DNA from: Clostridiales bacterium
GTDB taxonomy: Bacteria > Bacillota > Clostridia > Oscillospirales > Oscillospiraceae
Direction: 5' to 3'
Assembly: GCA_009774055.1 (NCBI GenBank)
Contig: VSNB01000004.1
Location: forward strand, 1 to 32,688
DNA length: 32,688 nt
Under the pieces are notes generated by a model. The model was not told where the DNA came from. It searched no databases and saw nothing but the letters and a program-made list of their open reading frames with translations. Numbering within the stretch: the first letter of the stretch is position 1; each line of letters begins with the position of its first letter. This document shows, in pieces, positions 1 to 6,275 of the stretch. The position numbers and the translations under genes were made by a program.

Positions 1-138
1 TATCCACCTTCCTTACTCTCATTATTTTACTCCTTTTCCGTGAGTTGGAGGTGTCTACTTTTTTTGTACCACATCAAGTAGAAGTACCGGAAATCAGCGA
101 ACCTGTTATAACGAAAACTACCTATGGACGCAGAAAGA

Positions 139-161
139 CGGCGTGACACTCGGTCACGCCG
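139..161. repeat. Inverted repeat (9-bp stem, 5-nt loop)
   Basis: CGGCGTGAC and GTCACGCCG pair perfectly around a 5-nt loop, with a further CGCAG/CTGCG pairing outside. No T-tract follows on either strand, so it is not a convincing terminator. I see no gene in positions 1-403; this hairpin, the tRNA-end fragment and the terminator near 368 are what that stretch holds. Confidence 0.6.
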
Positions 162-220
162 CCCTCTGCGGCAAATAGTTACTTGTCACTATTAAGCCTT
201 GCGCTCCAGGGGGTTCCCTT

Positions 221-245
221 TGGCGGAGATGGAGAGATTCGAATT
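221..245 (-). other. tRNA 3'-end fragment, probable attachment-site remnant
   Basis: Read on the minus strand, this is a TTCGAAT T-loop followed by a tRNA-like acceptor end that finishes CTCCGCCA, with CCA encoded. The five bases before TTCGAAT (TAAAA) cannot pair with CTCTC after it. There is no anticodon arm upstream, so this is not a functional tRNA gene. Fragments like this are left at the distal end of elements that integrate into the 3' ends of tRNA genes. Read that way, the element side lies to the right (about 246-1200) and the chromosome to the left. Several TGTAAA words (near 267, 328 and 337) lie beside it and could be recombinase arm sites, which is inference. Confidence 0.55.
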
Positions 246-367
246 TTACCAGAAAATGAAAATACTGTAAAATCCAGTTAAAGAACTTCAGTATTTGCAA
301 GGGTTACAGCCGTTTTTATAAAAATGCTGTAAATAGTTGTAAAAGCTGGTAGGGGTACGGGTAGGGG

Positions 368-406
368 TAAAAAGAGGGCCGGGGGCAATCCCCGGCCCTC
401 TTTTTA
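368..406 (-). terminator. Rho-independent terminator of the antitoxin-like gene
   Basis: AAAAAGAGGGCCGGGG and CCCCGGCCCTCTTTTT form a near-perfect stem with A/T runs on both sides, so it can work in both directions. The TAA stop codon of the minus-strand gene (404-406) lies in the outer T-run of the stem, so translation ends inside the terminator. Confidence 0.85.
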
Positions 407-601
407 TCCCCAGTTGATTGCCTCATGGGAAATCGTCTCCCCCCTGGCATATTCCGCCCGCGCGGCCCGAATGTCCTCCAGATCATCCGGCGTGGCCGTA
501 TCATCCGGAAGGAACCGGCGGGTAATCTCCAGCAACAAGGATTGCTCTTGCTCTGGCAGGCAGTCGATCACGCCTACAAGCTGCTCTCTGATAGGTGACA
601 T
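404..601 (-). CDS. Small antitoxin-like protein, orphan
   Basis: A 65-residue acidic protein beginning MSPIREQLVGVIDCLPEQEQ and ending EYARGETISHEAINWG. An N-terminal helical segment (QLVGVIDCLPEQEQSLLLEI) is followed by a charged tail rich in Asp, Glu and Ala. This layout and the tail (DLEDIRAARAEYARGE) resemble small antitoxins of RelB/Phd-like toxin-antitoxin pairs in gut Firmicutes. That is recognition by style only, since there is no diagnostic catalytic motif. The ATG at 601 is preceded by AAGGGGG at good spacing. No toxin gene is found on either side. Downstream is a strong terminator, and upstream lies the methyltransferase fragment, which suggests an orphan gene carried on decayed mobile DNA. 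It could also be an unrelated small regulator. Confidence 0.6.
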   Translation of the reverse strand: MSPIREQLVGVIDCLPEQEQSLLLEITRRFLPDDTATPDDLEDIRAARAEYARGETISHEAINWG

Positions 602-647
602 AGATATACCCCCTTATTTATACACGCCGCCGCGCGGCCCTATCTTT

Positions 648-1199
648 TCAATCAGGATTATATGCTTCTGTTTTCTCGCCGCAGACTTCGGGCAACTGCA
701 CCATGATAAAGCGGCGGTTGCCGCCGCCCTCTGCGTTTAACTGCATAACCGCGTGGGCGGTTGTGGCAGAGCCACTGAAAAAGTCAAGGATTATTGAATC
801 GGGGTCGCTTGCAATTTGCAAAATGCGCTTTATAAGCGTGGTCGGCTTTGGTGTATCAAAAGGTACTGTTGTTTCAAATAAAGCCCGTATTTCTTTATTT
901 GCCAAATCATTATGGCCCACTTCATCATAAAGCCACATTGTTGTTGCTGGAATTGTATCGGATACTTCGGATAAAAAGCGTTTATATGCGGGTCTGGAAG
1001 TGCCATCTTTACCAAACCAAATTCGGTTATCCGCTATCAATTTCGCGAATTTTTCCTTTGTATATCTCCAACTTGTCCCTGCGGGCGGATAAACTTCATC
1101 GCCGCAAGGAAGTTTCACAGGAAAATAGGCATATTCCCCCTTCTTGAGCCTAACTCTCTTGTCTCTCTTAGGTGTGAAAATTGATTTCCGTGGGCCCCA
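648..1199 (-). pseudogene. Internal fragment of a type III restriction-modification DNA methyltransferase (Mod)
   Basis: The frame encodes KLPCGDEVYPPAGTSWRY, then RIWFGKDGTSRPAYKRFL, WLYDEVGHNDLA and SIILDFFSGSATTAHAVMQL. The last is the SAM-binding motif I region (DFFSGSATT) seen in the C-terminal half of type III Mod and related beta-class N6-adenine methyltransferases. The upstream catalytic DPPY motif and target-recognition N-terminus are missing. The downstream end breaks off after EAYNPD, where intact family members continue. The frame is open back to a stop at 1200-1202. An internal GTG at 1118 is an in-frame valine rather than a credible start. About 184 codons remain of a gene normally near 600, with no Res subunit nearby, so it should be non-functional. 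It appears to be a scrap of an accessory element near the tRNA-end fragment at 221. Confidence 0.82.
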
Positions 1200-1210
1200 T
1201 CAAGATTATC

Positions 1211-1239
1211 TTGCACGGAGGCTGGCTATCTGATATAAT
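1211..1239 (+). promoter_or_regulatory. Sigma-A type promoter for the zinc-ribbon/tatD operon
   Basis: TTGCAC at 1211-1216 and a perfect TATAAT at 1234-1239 are separated by exactly 17 bp. Transcription would start near 1246 and leave a 5' leader of about 55 nt before the ATG at 1302. The promoter starts only 11 bp beyond the end of the methyltransferase fragment. Confidence 0.75.
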
Positions 1240-1301
1240 AAGGTTCAGTATAAAAATGTCCCCGACTTTCCCCCGGGCCATCTATGAAAAGGAGGATACT
1301 T

Positions 1302-1616
1302 ATGTCGAAACGCTGTCCCGACTGCGGCTTTGTAAATGAGGATTCCCGCATTTACTGCAGCTCCTGCGGCGAACTGCTGGACGCCGAGCTCCGTCTGATC
1401 AAGGATTTGGACGCGCAGACCTCAGGCCCCAAGAAGCCCACGTACAAAGCGCCCCCTCCCAGGCGGGAGCCTATTCCGCCCCGGGACTTCTATGATGAAA
1501 ACTATTCCCCCAAAAAGCTGGCGCAGAAAAAGAAAAAATCCAGCGCCCCCTGGGTCTTCCTGGGCCTGGCCATAGCGGCGGTCATCGTCTGGCTGGTAAT
1601 AAGTTATGCTGTTTGA
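1302..1616 (+). CDS. Zinc-ribbon protein with C-terminal membrane anchor
   Basis: A 104-residue protein. Residues 5-22 form a zinc ribbon with Cys 5, 8, 19 and 22 (CPDCG then CSSCG). A Pro/Lys-rich linker follows, and residues about 84-103 (PWVFLGLAIAAVIVWLVISY) are a single hydrophobic membrane segment. The ATG at 1302 is preferred over an in-frame ATG at 1284 because AAAAGGAGG lies between them at proper spacing for 1302. The protein probably sits in the membrane with the ribbon in the cytoplasm, but its role is unknown; such tail-anchored ribbons are common in Clostridia. It overlaps the tatD start by 11 bp, so the two genes are co-transcribed and probably translationally coupled. Confidence 0.8.
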   Translation: MSKRCPDCGFVNEDSRIYCSSCGELLDAELRLIKDLDAQTSGPKKPTYKAPPPRREPIPPRDFYDENYSPKKLAQKKKKSSAPWVFLGLAIAAVIVWLVISYAV

Positions 1617-2370
1617 CACCCACGCCCACTACGATGCGGGGGCGTTTGACCAGGACCGGGACGAGGTCCTGGCGGCCCTGCCGTCCCAGGGGGTGTCTCT
1701 GGTTGTCAACCCGGGGTGCGATATCCTATCCTCCCAAACGGCTGTTGACCTGGCTGAGCGGTATGATTTTCTGTATGCCGCTGTGGGGTACCATCCGGAA
1801 AATTGCGGCCCTTGCTGTCCGGCGGACCTGGACAGCCTTCGCCAGTTGGCGAAGGCCCCCAAGGCAGCTGCCATCGGGGAGATCGGCCTGGACTACTACT
1901 GGGAGGAAAATCCCCCCCGGGAACACCAGCGGCGGGTCTTCCGGGACCAGATGGCTTTGGCGGAGGAGCTGAATTTGCCGGTGATCGTCCATGACCGGGA
2001 GGCCCATGCCGACAGCATGACCATTGTCCGGGAATTTCCCCGGGTCCGGGGCGTGTTCCACTGCTTTTCCGGCAGCGCGGAAATGGCGAAGGAGCTGGTC
2101 AAGCTGGGATGGATGATCTCCTTCACCGGCGTGCTGACCTACAAGAACGCCCGGAAGGCGGTGGAGGCCGCCCAGGCGGTTCCACTGGACCGGATCATGA
2201 TCGAGACGGACAGTCCATACATGGCCCCGGTTCCCCACCGGGGGGAGCGGAACAACTCCGGATATGTCCGCCACATCTGCGAGAAGCTGGCGGAGATCAA
2301 GGGGATTTCCTTCGAAGAGTGCGCCCGGATCACGCTGGAGAACGGAAAGCGGTTCTATGGGATTCCTTGA
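1606..2370 (+). CDS. tatD: TatD family metal-dependent deoxyribonuclease
   Basis: A 254-residue TIM-barrel hydrolase of normal family length. The metal ligands are visible: His6 and His8 in FDTHAHYD, Glu92 in GEIGLDYYW, His129 in VIVHDREA, His152 in VFHCFSGS and Asp202 in ETDSPYMAP. TatD/YcfH-type enzymes are cytoplasmic 3'-5' exonucleases acting on DNA ends and have been linked to DNA repair. The gene begins inside the end of the zinc-ribbon gene and is followed by a strong terminator at 2396, so the pair forms a short operon from the promoter at 1211. The exact subfamily (TatD or YcfH/YabD) cannot be fixed by eye. Confidence 0.93.
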   Translation: MLFDTHAHYDAGAFDQDRDEVLAALPSQGVSLVVNPGCDILSSQTAVDLAERYDFLYAAVGYHPENCGPCCPADLDSLRQLAKAPKAAAIGEIGLDYYWEENPPREHQRRVFRDQMALAEELNLPVIVHDREAHADSMTIVREFPRVRGVFHCFSGSAEMAKELVKLGWMISFTGVLTYKNARKAVEAAQAVPLDRIMIETDSPYMAPVPHRGERNNSGYVRHICEKLAEIKGISFEECARITLENGKRFYGIP

Positions 2371-2395
2371 ACGGGCGGACGGTAACGAAATAAGC

Positions 2396-2432
2396 AAACG
2401 GCGGTGATGGTTCACAACCATCCCGCCGTTTT
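2396..2432 (+). terminator. Terminator downstream of tatD
   Basis: AAACGGCGGTGATGGTT pairs with AACCATCCCGCCGTTTT around a short CAC loop and ends in a T-rich stretch. Placed 26 bp after the tatD stop codon. Confidence 0.85.
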
Positions 2433-2475
2433 GTATTTCTGCTCACTTCGTACATACAAGGGATTCTTCAATAAT

Positions 2476-2600
2476 TTTATCGCCGGCACACAGGAAAACC
2501 GGTAAAGTTCAGCGGGGAAAAGGCGCAGGGCATCGTTGTCGTCTTTGACGGACGACAGCCCGCTTGTATCCTCTGCCTTGCCACAGCAATACACCACCTT
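2476..2600 (-). repeat. Miniature repeat element, family 1, truncated copy
   Basis: Read on the minus strand it matches the complete element at 6047-6210 through the shared core (TGTGGCAAGGC, GCGGGCTG, GACGACAACGA) and the right terminal inverted repeat (ACTTTACCGGTTTTC, then CGGCGATA). The left end is lost: similarity stops at about 2598, where the family-2 element begins. This order suggests that the second element inserted into or next to this one. Confidence 0.7.
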
Positions 2601-2601
2601 T

Positions 2602-2765
2602 TAGAGCCTGTTTCATATCTCCCCGCGCACGTCTTGACGGCGGATTTTCCGCCCAGACTTCGTTAAAAACCCTTACAATCCGTCAGGATTGCTGCGGCTT
2701 TTTGCCTCGCTGGACAAAAAATCCACTCGCCAATCCGCACTCGTTGAGATATGAAACAGGTTCTT
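2602..2765 (+). mobile_element. Miniature inverted-repeat element, family 2 (164 bp)
   Basis: The ends are imperfect inverted repeats of about 20 bp, AGAGCCTGTTTCATATCTC at the left and GAGATATGAAACAGGTTCT at the right, differing at one base. It is too short to encode a transposase. The inside holds a further palindrome (GGCGGATTTTCCGCC). A second, internally altered copy lies at 28380-28549 in the opposite orientation. The stretch 2371-2781 holds no gene beyond these two elements and the tatD terminator. Confidence 0.75.
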
Positions 2766-2781
2766 AGGAGCCGTGTTGCCC

Positions 2782-3459
2782 TTACTTCAGATCCTCCAGT
2801 CCCGCCTTGCAGAAGGACTTGAAGTACCGATATACGGGCTCCAGGAAGGAGAAGCCGTCCACCAGCGTATCCGCCAGCGCGGGGGAATACAGCGTCTCGT
2901 CAGCGGGGCAGTAACGTCCCACGGAAATATCTTTTTTGTTGTACCAATCCGCCAGCAGCGGCGTAGATTCTCCCTTTTTACGTGCGTAATCCCGTCCCTG
3001 GACGGTGAAGCGGCCGTCTTTTTTCAGTTTACGGACCAGCTTTTCCAGCCGTTTGGGGTCCTCGTCCATGTCCCGTCGCATGGCGGCCATGGTCTGGGCG
3101 TCGGCGTTCCAGAATCCCACGCCATAGCTCCACTCCTCCGGGGTAATTTCGAACCAAAAGACAGGCTGGTGGCTCCAGATGTCGTTTTCTGGCCGGATGG
3201 TGAGCCAGAGGTGGTCTTTGTAGGGCCCCTGGCCGTGGAGGCGGCGGGCATCCCGATAGATACGGCAGACATGGAGGTTCAGAGCCAATTTAGGATATTT
3301 CTCCATGAATCTTTCGTAGACCTCTCTTCCCAGCTCCATGGTGGGGGTATAGAGGTGGTCCAGGTAGTCCTGCTTGTGGGCAGTAAACCACTCTCTGTTG
3401 TTATTGAGGCGGATGCCCCACATAAATTCTATCGTTTTTTCGGTGTAGCCGGTAAACAT
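2782..3459 (-). CDS. DUF2461 family protein
   Basis: A 225-residue protein typical in length for the DUF2461/TIGR02453 family. The family's N-terminal signature is present (FMWGIRLNNNREWFTAHK), with a conserved middle (RIYRDARR, GPYKDHLWLTIRP, GFWNADAQTMAAMR). Members are cytoplasmic and widespread in bacteria, and I know of no settled biochemical function. The ATG at 3459 has AAAGGAAA upstream as a ribosome-binding site. It stands alone on the minus strand. Upstream lies the palindrome cluster beginning at 3474, only 14 bp away, so its promoter must be in or beyond those hairpins. No terminator is visible before the repeat element at 2765. Confidence 0.88.
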   Translation of the reverse strand: MFTGYTEKTIEFMWGIRLNNNREWFTAHKQDYLDHLYTPTMELGREVYERFMEKYPKLALNLHVCRIYRDARRLHGQGPYKDHLWLTIRPENDIWSHQPVFWFEITPEEWSYGVGFWNADAQTMAAMRRDMDEDPKRLEKLVRKLKKDGRFTVQGRDYARKKGESTPLLADWYNKKDISVGRYCPADETLYSPALADTLVDGFSFLEPVYRYFKSFCKAGLEDLK

Positions 3460-3473
3460 AAAATTTCCTTTCT

Positions 3474-3634
3474 GCGGCCCTGCGGGCCGCGCCGCTCTCT
3501 TCTTTCTTCGTCAAAGCGTGTTTCTTACCGCCCCTGCGGGGCGGGACTTTTTTGCCGCCTCGCCGGCGGCGGGGCCTTCTTTTCGCGCGAGCGAAAAGAA
3601 GCAAAAGATCGCTTAGGAAACTACGTTTCCTAAG
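3474..3634. repeat. Cluster of five perfect stem-loops
   Basis: Five perfect inverted repeats follow one another: 3474-3490 (GCGGCCC/GGGCCGC), 3528-3544 (CCGCCCC/GGGGCGG), 3554-3570 (GCCGCC/GGCGGC), 3576-3601 (CTTCTTTTCGC/GCGAAAAGAAG) and 3612-3634 (CTTAGGAAAC/GTTTCCTAAG). Most loops are 3-5 nt. Such density is not explained by one terminator; it resembles dispersed palindromic repeats piled up in an intergenic region. Confidence 0.85.
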
Positions 3635-3639
3635 AACCT

Positions 3640-4005
3640 TCCTGCATTACAGGGGTGATTGTTTTTTGCGCTTCCACTGTAGTCCGTCCGGGCTGAAGCG
3701 GGCGGCTCCCATGTATTAGGCGAAGCGTCTATTCAACGATGTTATCGGCAGACCCTATCGTCTTACACGCTGGATCTCCCGGGGCAGTCCCGTTAGAACG
3801 TCCCCCTAGCAGGCTCTACCCCTTTAACAGGCCGGCAGGCGGAGTTGGTTGACTGCCAAGCCACTAGATTAGATACCCGTAGGATCGGAAATTCGGAGGC
3901 TTCGCCTATCCCAATCAGCACCGCACAGTCCTTTATCCCCCGTATAGGGCAAAGGCGCGTACGCGCCTGCCCGTTAAGGGAGTCTTGAACCGTAGGTTCA
4001 AGCGC
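3640..4005 (-). other. Unidentified core between palindrome clusters (degenerate gene or structured RNA)
   Basis: No intact gene is present. On the minus strand one frame reads for roughly 60 codons (including SEFPILRVSNLVAWQSTN and ACRPVKGVEPARGTF, then a stop). A neighbouring frame continues LTGLPREIQRVRR, stop, GLPITSLNRRFA, stop, MGAARFSPDGLQWKRKKQ. This looks like a frameshifted coding remnant, perhaps the tail of a small transposon gene, but I cannot name the family. The stretch is also rich in local pairing (for example CGCTTC/GAAGCG near 3670-3700, and a perfect 16-bp palindrome at 3953-3968), so a structured RNA is an alternative. Confidence 0.35.
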
Positions 4006-4113
4006 GTTTTTGCCTACTTTTGCCGCGGGGCAAAAGTAGGCGCGGAGTCCGGGGCCGCACAGGTCCCGGGCTGATTCGAGAAATTACTCCCGTTCGCGCC
4101 CAAAGGGCGCGAA
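3953..4113. repeat. Second stem-loop cluster
   Basis: Four perfect inverted repeats: 3953-3968 (AGGCGCGTACGCGCCT), 3984-4002 (CTTGAACC/GGTTCAAG), 4012-4041 (GCCTACTTTTGCC/GGCAAAAGTAGGC, a 13-bp stem) and 4093-4113 (TTCGCGCCC/GGGCGCGAA). The last lies 9 bp beyond the stop of the thiolase gene and could limit its transcript, although no T-run follows. Confidence 0.8.
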
Positions 4114-4121
4114 GAGAAACC

Positions 4122-4847
4122 TTACCGCTGTTCCTCCTCCAAACTCCACCCATACAGTGGATACCTCTGTATAGCCCCAAAAATCTTCTTTTTCAGCTGA
4201 GGAAACTGCTTTTCCAACTGAAGAAGCAGTTCCTTCGTCTCCTCCCGCTTGGTGGTCCCGTTAGCGGGACAAGGATTTTTGACGACGGGAAGGTTCAGGC
4301 GGCGCACCGCGCCGCGCACCTCCCGCTCCTGGACATACAGAAGAGGCCGGATCTGCGTCACCTGGCTTCTGTCCAGATAGGTCACCGGCTGAAAACAGCC
4401 GATCCGCCCTTCCAGAAAGAGAGACATCACCATCGTCTCCACCGCGTCATCGTAATGGTGCCCCAGCGCAATTTTTTTCAGCCCCAGACGGTTCATTTCC
4501 GTGCTCAAAGCCCCGCGGCGGAGCTTGGCACAGAGGGAGCAGGGGTTCTTCTCCTTCCGGCACTCAAACACGATCTCGTAAATGGGCACCGGAATCACGT
4601 GGTAGGGCACGTCCAACGCATCGCACAGCCGGGCAATGGGTGAAAAATCCATCCCCGGCGCGCCGCTGTCAATGGTCAGGGCCGCTACGTCAAATTTCTT
4701 GGGATAGAAATCCCGCAGCTTCGCCAGGGCCGCCAGGGTCAGGAGCGAGTCCTTGCCGCCACTGACGCCCACTGCCACCGTGTCGCCCTCCTCAATCATA
4801 TGGTAGTCCTCCACACACCGGCGGACAAGGGATAGAATTCGCTGCAT
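4122..4847 (-). CDS. TtcA-like tRNA thiolase (PP-loop ATPase)
   Basis: A 241-residue cytoplasmic protein of the TtcA/TtuA-like N-type ATP pyrophosphatase group. The PP-loop SGGKDS is at residues 29-34. Cys103 and Cys106 (NPCSLC) plus Cys193 (KNPCPAN) are the expected iron-sulfur cluster ligands, and GHHYDDAVET at 129-138 is also typical. Family members thiolate tRNA, TtcA making 2-thiocytidine at position 32, but the substrate cannot be proven from sequence. The frame is open 38 codons further upstream. However, the ATG at 4847 is chosen because GGAAGGAG lies just before it and the extra N-terminus is hydrophobic and unlike the family. It is divergent from rplM; a TATAAT on the minus strand at 4929-4934 may be its -10 box. 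Confidence 0.85.
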   Translation of the reverse strand: MQRILSLVRRCVEDYHMIEEGDTVAVGVSGGKDSLLTLAALAKLRDFYPKKFDVAALTIDSGAPGMDFSPIARLCDALDVPYHVIPVPIYEIVFECRKEKNPCSLCAKLRRGALSTEMNRLGLKKIALGHHYDDAVETMVMSLFLEGRIGCFQPVTYLDRSQVTQIRPLLYVQEREVRGAVRRLNLPVVKNPCPANGTTKREETKELLLQLEKQFPQLKKKIFGAIQRYPLYGWSLEEEQR

Positions 4848-4954
4848 AGGGAGCTCCTTCCTGGAAAATTCGAAAATCAAAAACGAGATTTTAATAGGAA
4901 TCAGCAGAAAACAAGAGATATCAAAAGGATTATATAAGATAAATAAAAATAGAG

Positions 4955-4983
4955 TTGACAAGCGGGTTCGGGTGTGCTATAAA
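4955..4983 (+). promoter_or_regulatory. Promoter of the rplM-rpsI operon
   Basis: A perfect TTGACA at 4955-4960 and TATAAA at 4978-4983 with a 17-bp spacer. Transcription should begin near 4990, leaving a leader of about 125 nt before the rplM start, long enough to hold the regulatory hairpin at 5036-5094. Confidence 0.85.
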
Positions 4984-5035
4984 TATATCTGTTCGCTGAG
5001 GGTCATTGTACCTGATTTCGAGCAAAAATACAAGA

Positions 5036-5094
5036 CTTCCTTCGATAACGAGACAGCAGGAGTCTCCCTCCTGTTCTTTCGTGATCGAAGGAAG
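5036..5094 (+). promoter_or_regulatory. Ribosomal protein L13 leader RNA
   Basis: CTTCCTTCGAT (5036-5046) pairs with ATCGAAGGAAG (5084-5094), enclosing an inner hairpin GCAGGAG/CTCCTG. The position directly before rplM and this layout fit the L13 leader family of Firmicutes. In that family the L13 protein is thought to bind its own mRNA leader and repress the operon. The ribosome-binding site of rplM begins about 10 nt after the outer stem. Assignment is by position and shape, not by a covariance-model score. Confidence 0.7.
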
Positions 5095-5116
5095 AACCAA
5101 GAAGGAGAAAACAGCC

Positions 5117-5545
5117 ATGTCCACTTTTATGGCAAACAAGGGCAATATTGTCCGCAAGTGGTACGTTGTTGATGCCGCCGGCAAGCCCCTGGGCCACACC
5201 GCCGTCATCGTCGCCGACCTGCTCCGCGGAAAGCGCAAGCCTACCTACACCCCCCATGCCGACTGCGGCGACAACGTCATCGTCATCAACGCCTCCAAGG
5301 CCACTCTCTCCGGCAAGAAGCTGGAGCAGAAGATGTACCGCACCCACTCCGGCTGGGTGGGCGGCCTGAAGGAGACCAAGTACAAGGATATGATGGAGAA
5401 GAAGCCCGAGCTGGCCATGCGGGTCGCTGTCCGCGGCATGATGCCCCGCAACGTGGTCACCAAGGATTCCCTCAAGCGCCTGCATGTCTACGCCGGCGAC
5501 ACCCACGAGCAGCAGGCCCAGAAGCCCGAGCTCTACGCGGAATAA
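5117..5545 (+). CDS. rplM: 50S ribosomal protein L13
   Basis: A 142-residue protein, the usual length for bacterial L13. Typical features are WYVVDAAGKPLGHTAVIVAD near the N-terminus, then GDNVIVINA, MYRTHSGW, VRGMMPRN and KRLHVYAGDTHEQQAQKP at the C-terminus. It is an early-assembling protein of the large ribosomal subunit. The ATG at 5117 is chosen over upstream in-frame starts because AAGGAG precedes it at normal spacing and the product begins like the family. It is followed after 14 bp by rpsI, the standard bacterial pair, under a shared promoter and L13 leader. Confidence 0.97.
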   Translation: MSTFMANKGNIVRKWYVVDAAGKPLGHTAVIVADLLRGKRKPTYTPHADCGDNVIVINASKATLSGKKLEQKMYRTHSGWVGGLKETKYKDMMEKKPELAMRVAVRGMMPRNVVTKDSLKRLHVYAGDTHEQQAQKPELYAE

Positions 5546-5559
5546 GGAGGTAGAGGAAC

Positions 5560-5964
5560 ATGTATCAGTCTAAGAAGCCTTATCTGTACGGCACTGGCCG
5601 TCGGAAGTCCTCCGTGGCCCGCGTCCAGGTTTATCCCGGCGGCACCGGCGCCATTACCATCAACGGTCGCGACATCGAGGAGTATTTCGGCCTTGACACC
5701 TTGAAGATGATCGTCCGTCAGCCCTTGGTGGCTACCGCCAACGAGGGCAAGGTGGACATCGTCGCCACCGTCAAGGGCGGCGGCGTCAGCGGCCAGGCCG
5801 GCGCTCTGCGCCACGGCATTTCCCGCGCCCTGCTGCTGGCCGGCGACGATAACCGTCCCATCCTCAAGAAGGCCGGTCTGCTCACTCGCGATCCTCGTAT
5901 GAAGGAGCGCAAGAAGTACGGCCTGAAGGCCGCCCGCCGCGCACCCCAGTTCTCCAAGCGTTAA
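5560..5964 (+). CDS. rpsI: 30S ribosomal protein S9
   Basis: A 134-residue protein matching bacterial S9: YGTGRRKSSVARV near the N-terminus, GGGVSGQAGALRHGISRAL in the middle, LTRDPRMKERKKYGLKAARR and the diagnostic C-terminal QFSKR. The C-terminal Lys-Arg tail reaches the P-site tRNA anticodon in the small subunit. AAGGAGG lies before the ATG. The gene is co-transcribed with rplM and ends before a strong terminator at 5985. Confidence 0.97.
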   Translation: MYQSKKPYLYGTGRRKSSVARVQVYPGGTGAITINGRDIEEYFGLDTLKMIVRQPLVATANEGKVDIVATVKGGGVSGQAGALRHGISRALLLAGDDNRPILKKAGLLTRDPRMKERKKYGLKAARRAPQFSKR

Positions 5965-5984
5965 CAGCATCCCTTCGCATTTCC

Positions 5985-6016
5985 AGCTCCCGCCCCGTAT
6001 GGGGCGGGAGCTTTTT
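5985..6016 (+). terminator. Terminator of the rplM-rpsI operon
   Basis: AGCTCCCGCCCC and GGGGCGGGAGCT form a perfect 12-bp stem with a GTAT loop, followed by TTTTT. Confidence 0.95.
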
Positions 6017-6046
6017 GTGCCTCCGCCCCTTCCGCAAGCTGTGCGA

Positions 6047-6210
6047 TATAGTCGATGCGGTTGAGAATCGGTAAAAAGGAGGCGAGGGAAAACATGGCGT
6101 GGCAAGGCGGAAGACGCGGGCGGGCTGACGCCCACCAAGGACGACAACGAACTCCACGCCATGCTTTGACGCCGAACCTTACCGATTTTCAGCTGCTTCG
6201 GCGATATATA
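6047..6210 (+). mobile_element. Miniature inverted-repeat element, family 1, complete copy
   Basis: The left end (TATAGTCGATG, then TTGAGAATCGGTAA) and the right end read in reverse (TATATCGCCGAAG, then TGAAAATCGGTAA) are imperfect terminal inverted repeats of about 33 bp, both starting with TATA. No protein is encoded. The core contains GTGGCAAGGCGG and GCGGGCTGACGCCC. A left half-copy lies at 11748-11852 with about 9 differences in 85 aligned bases, and a truncated copy is inverted at 2476-2600. It sits exactly between two terminators, a harmless site. Confidence 0.8.
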
Positions 6211-6244
6211 AAAACAGCCGATTTCATACGAAATCAGCTGTTTT
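6210..6244 (-). terminator. Terminator of the signalling operon
   Basis: On the minus strand AAAACAGCTGATTTC pairs with GAAATCGGCTGTTTT around GTAT, and a T-run continues into TTTATATA. It lies 32 bp after the stop of the last gene of the operon. It overlaps the end of the miniature element by one base. Confidence 0.8.
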
Positions 6245-6275
6245 AACCAAAATTCCGCTGTCCTGCCCCGCAAGA

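Noticed and set aside
221..245. A complete tRNA gene on the minus strand
   Set aside because: The T-arm stem does not pair and there is no anticodon or D arm upstream, so it is only a 3'-end fragment.
2773..3633. Plus-strand open frame opposite the DUF2461 gene
   Set aside because: DUF2461 signatures and a ribosome-binding site are on the minus strand; the plus frame lacks recognisable features.
3861..3882. ATTAGATACCC followed by GTAG, resembling a conserved 16S rRNA helix
   Set aside because: Only about 11-15 bases match and nothing around them resembles rRNA; no ribosomal RNA gene is present.
4848..4961. N-terminal extension of the TtcA-like protein
   Set aside because: The 38 extra residues are hydrophobic and unlike the family, and the ribosome-binding site lies directly before the ATG at 4847.
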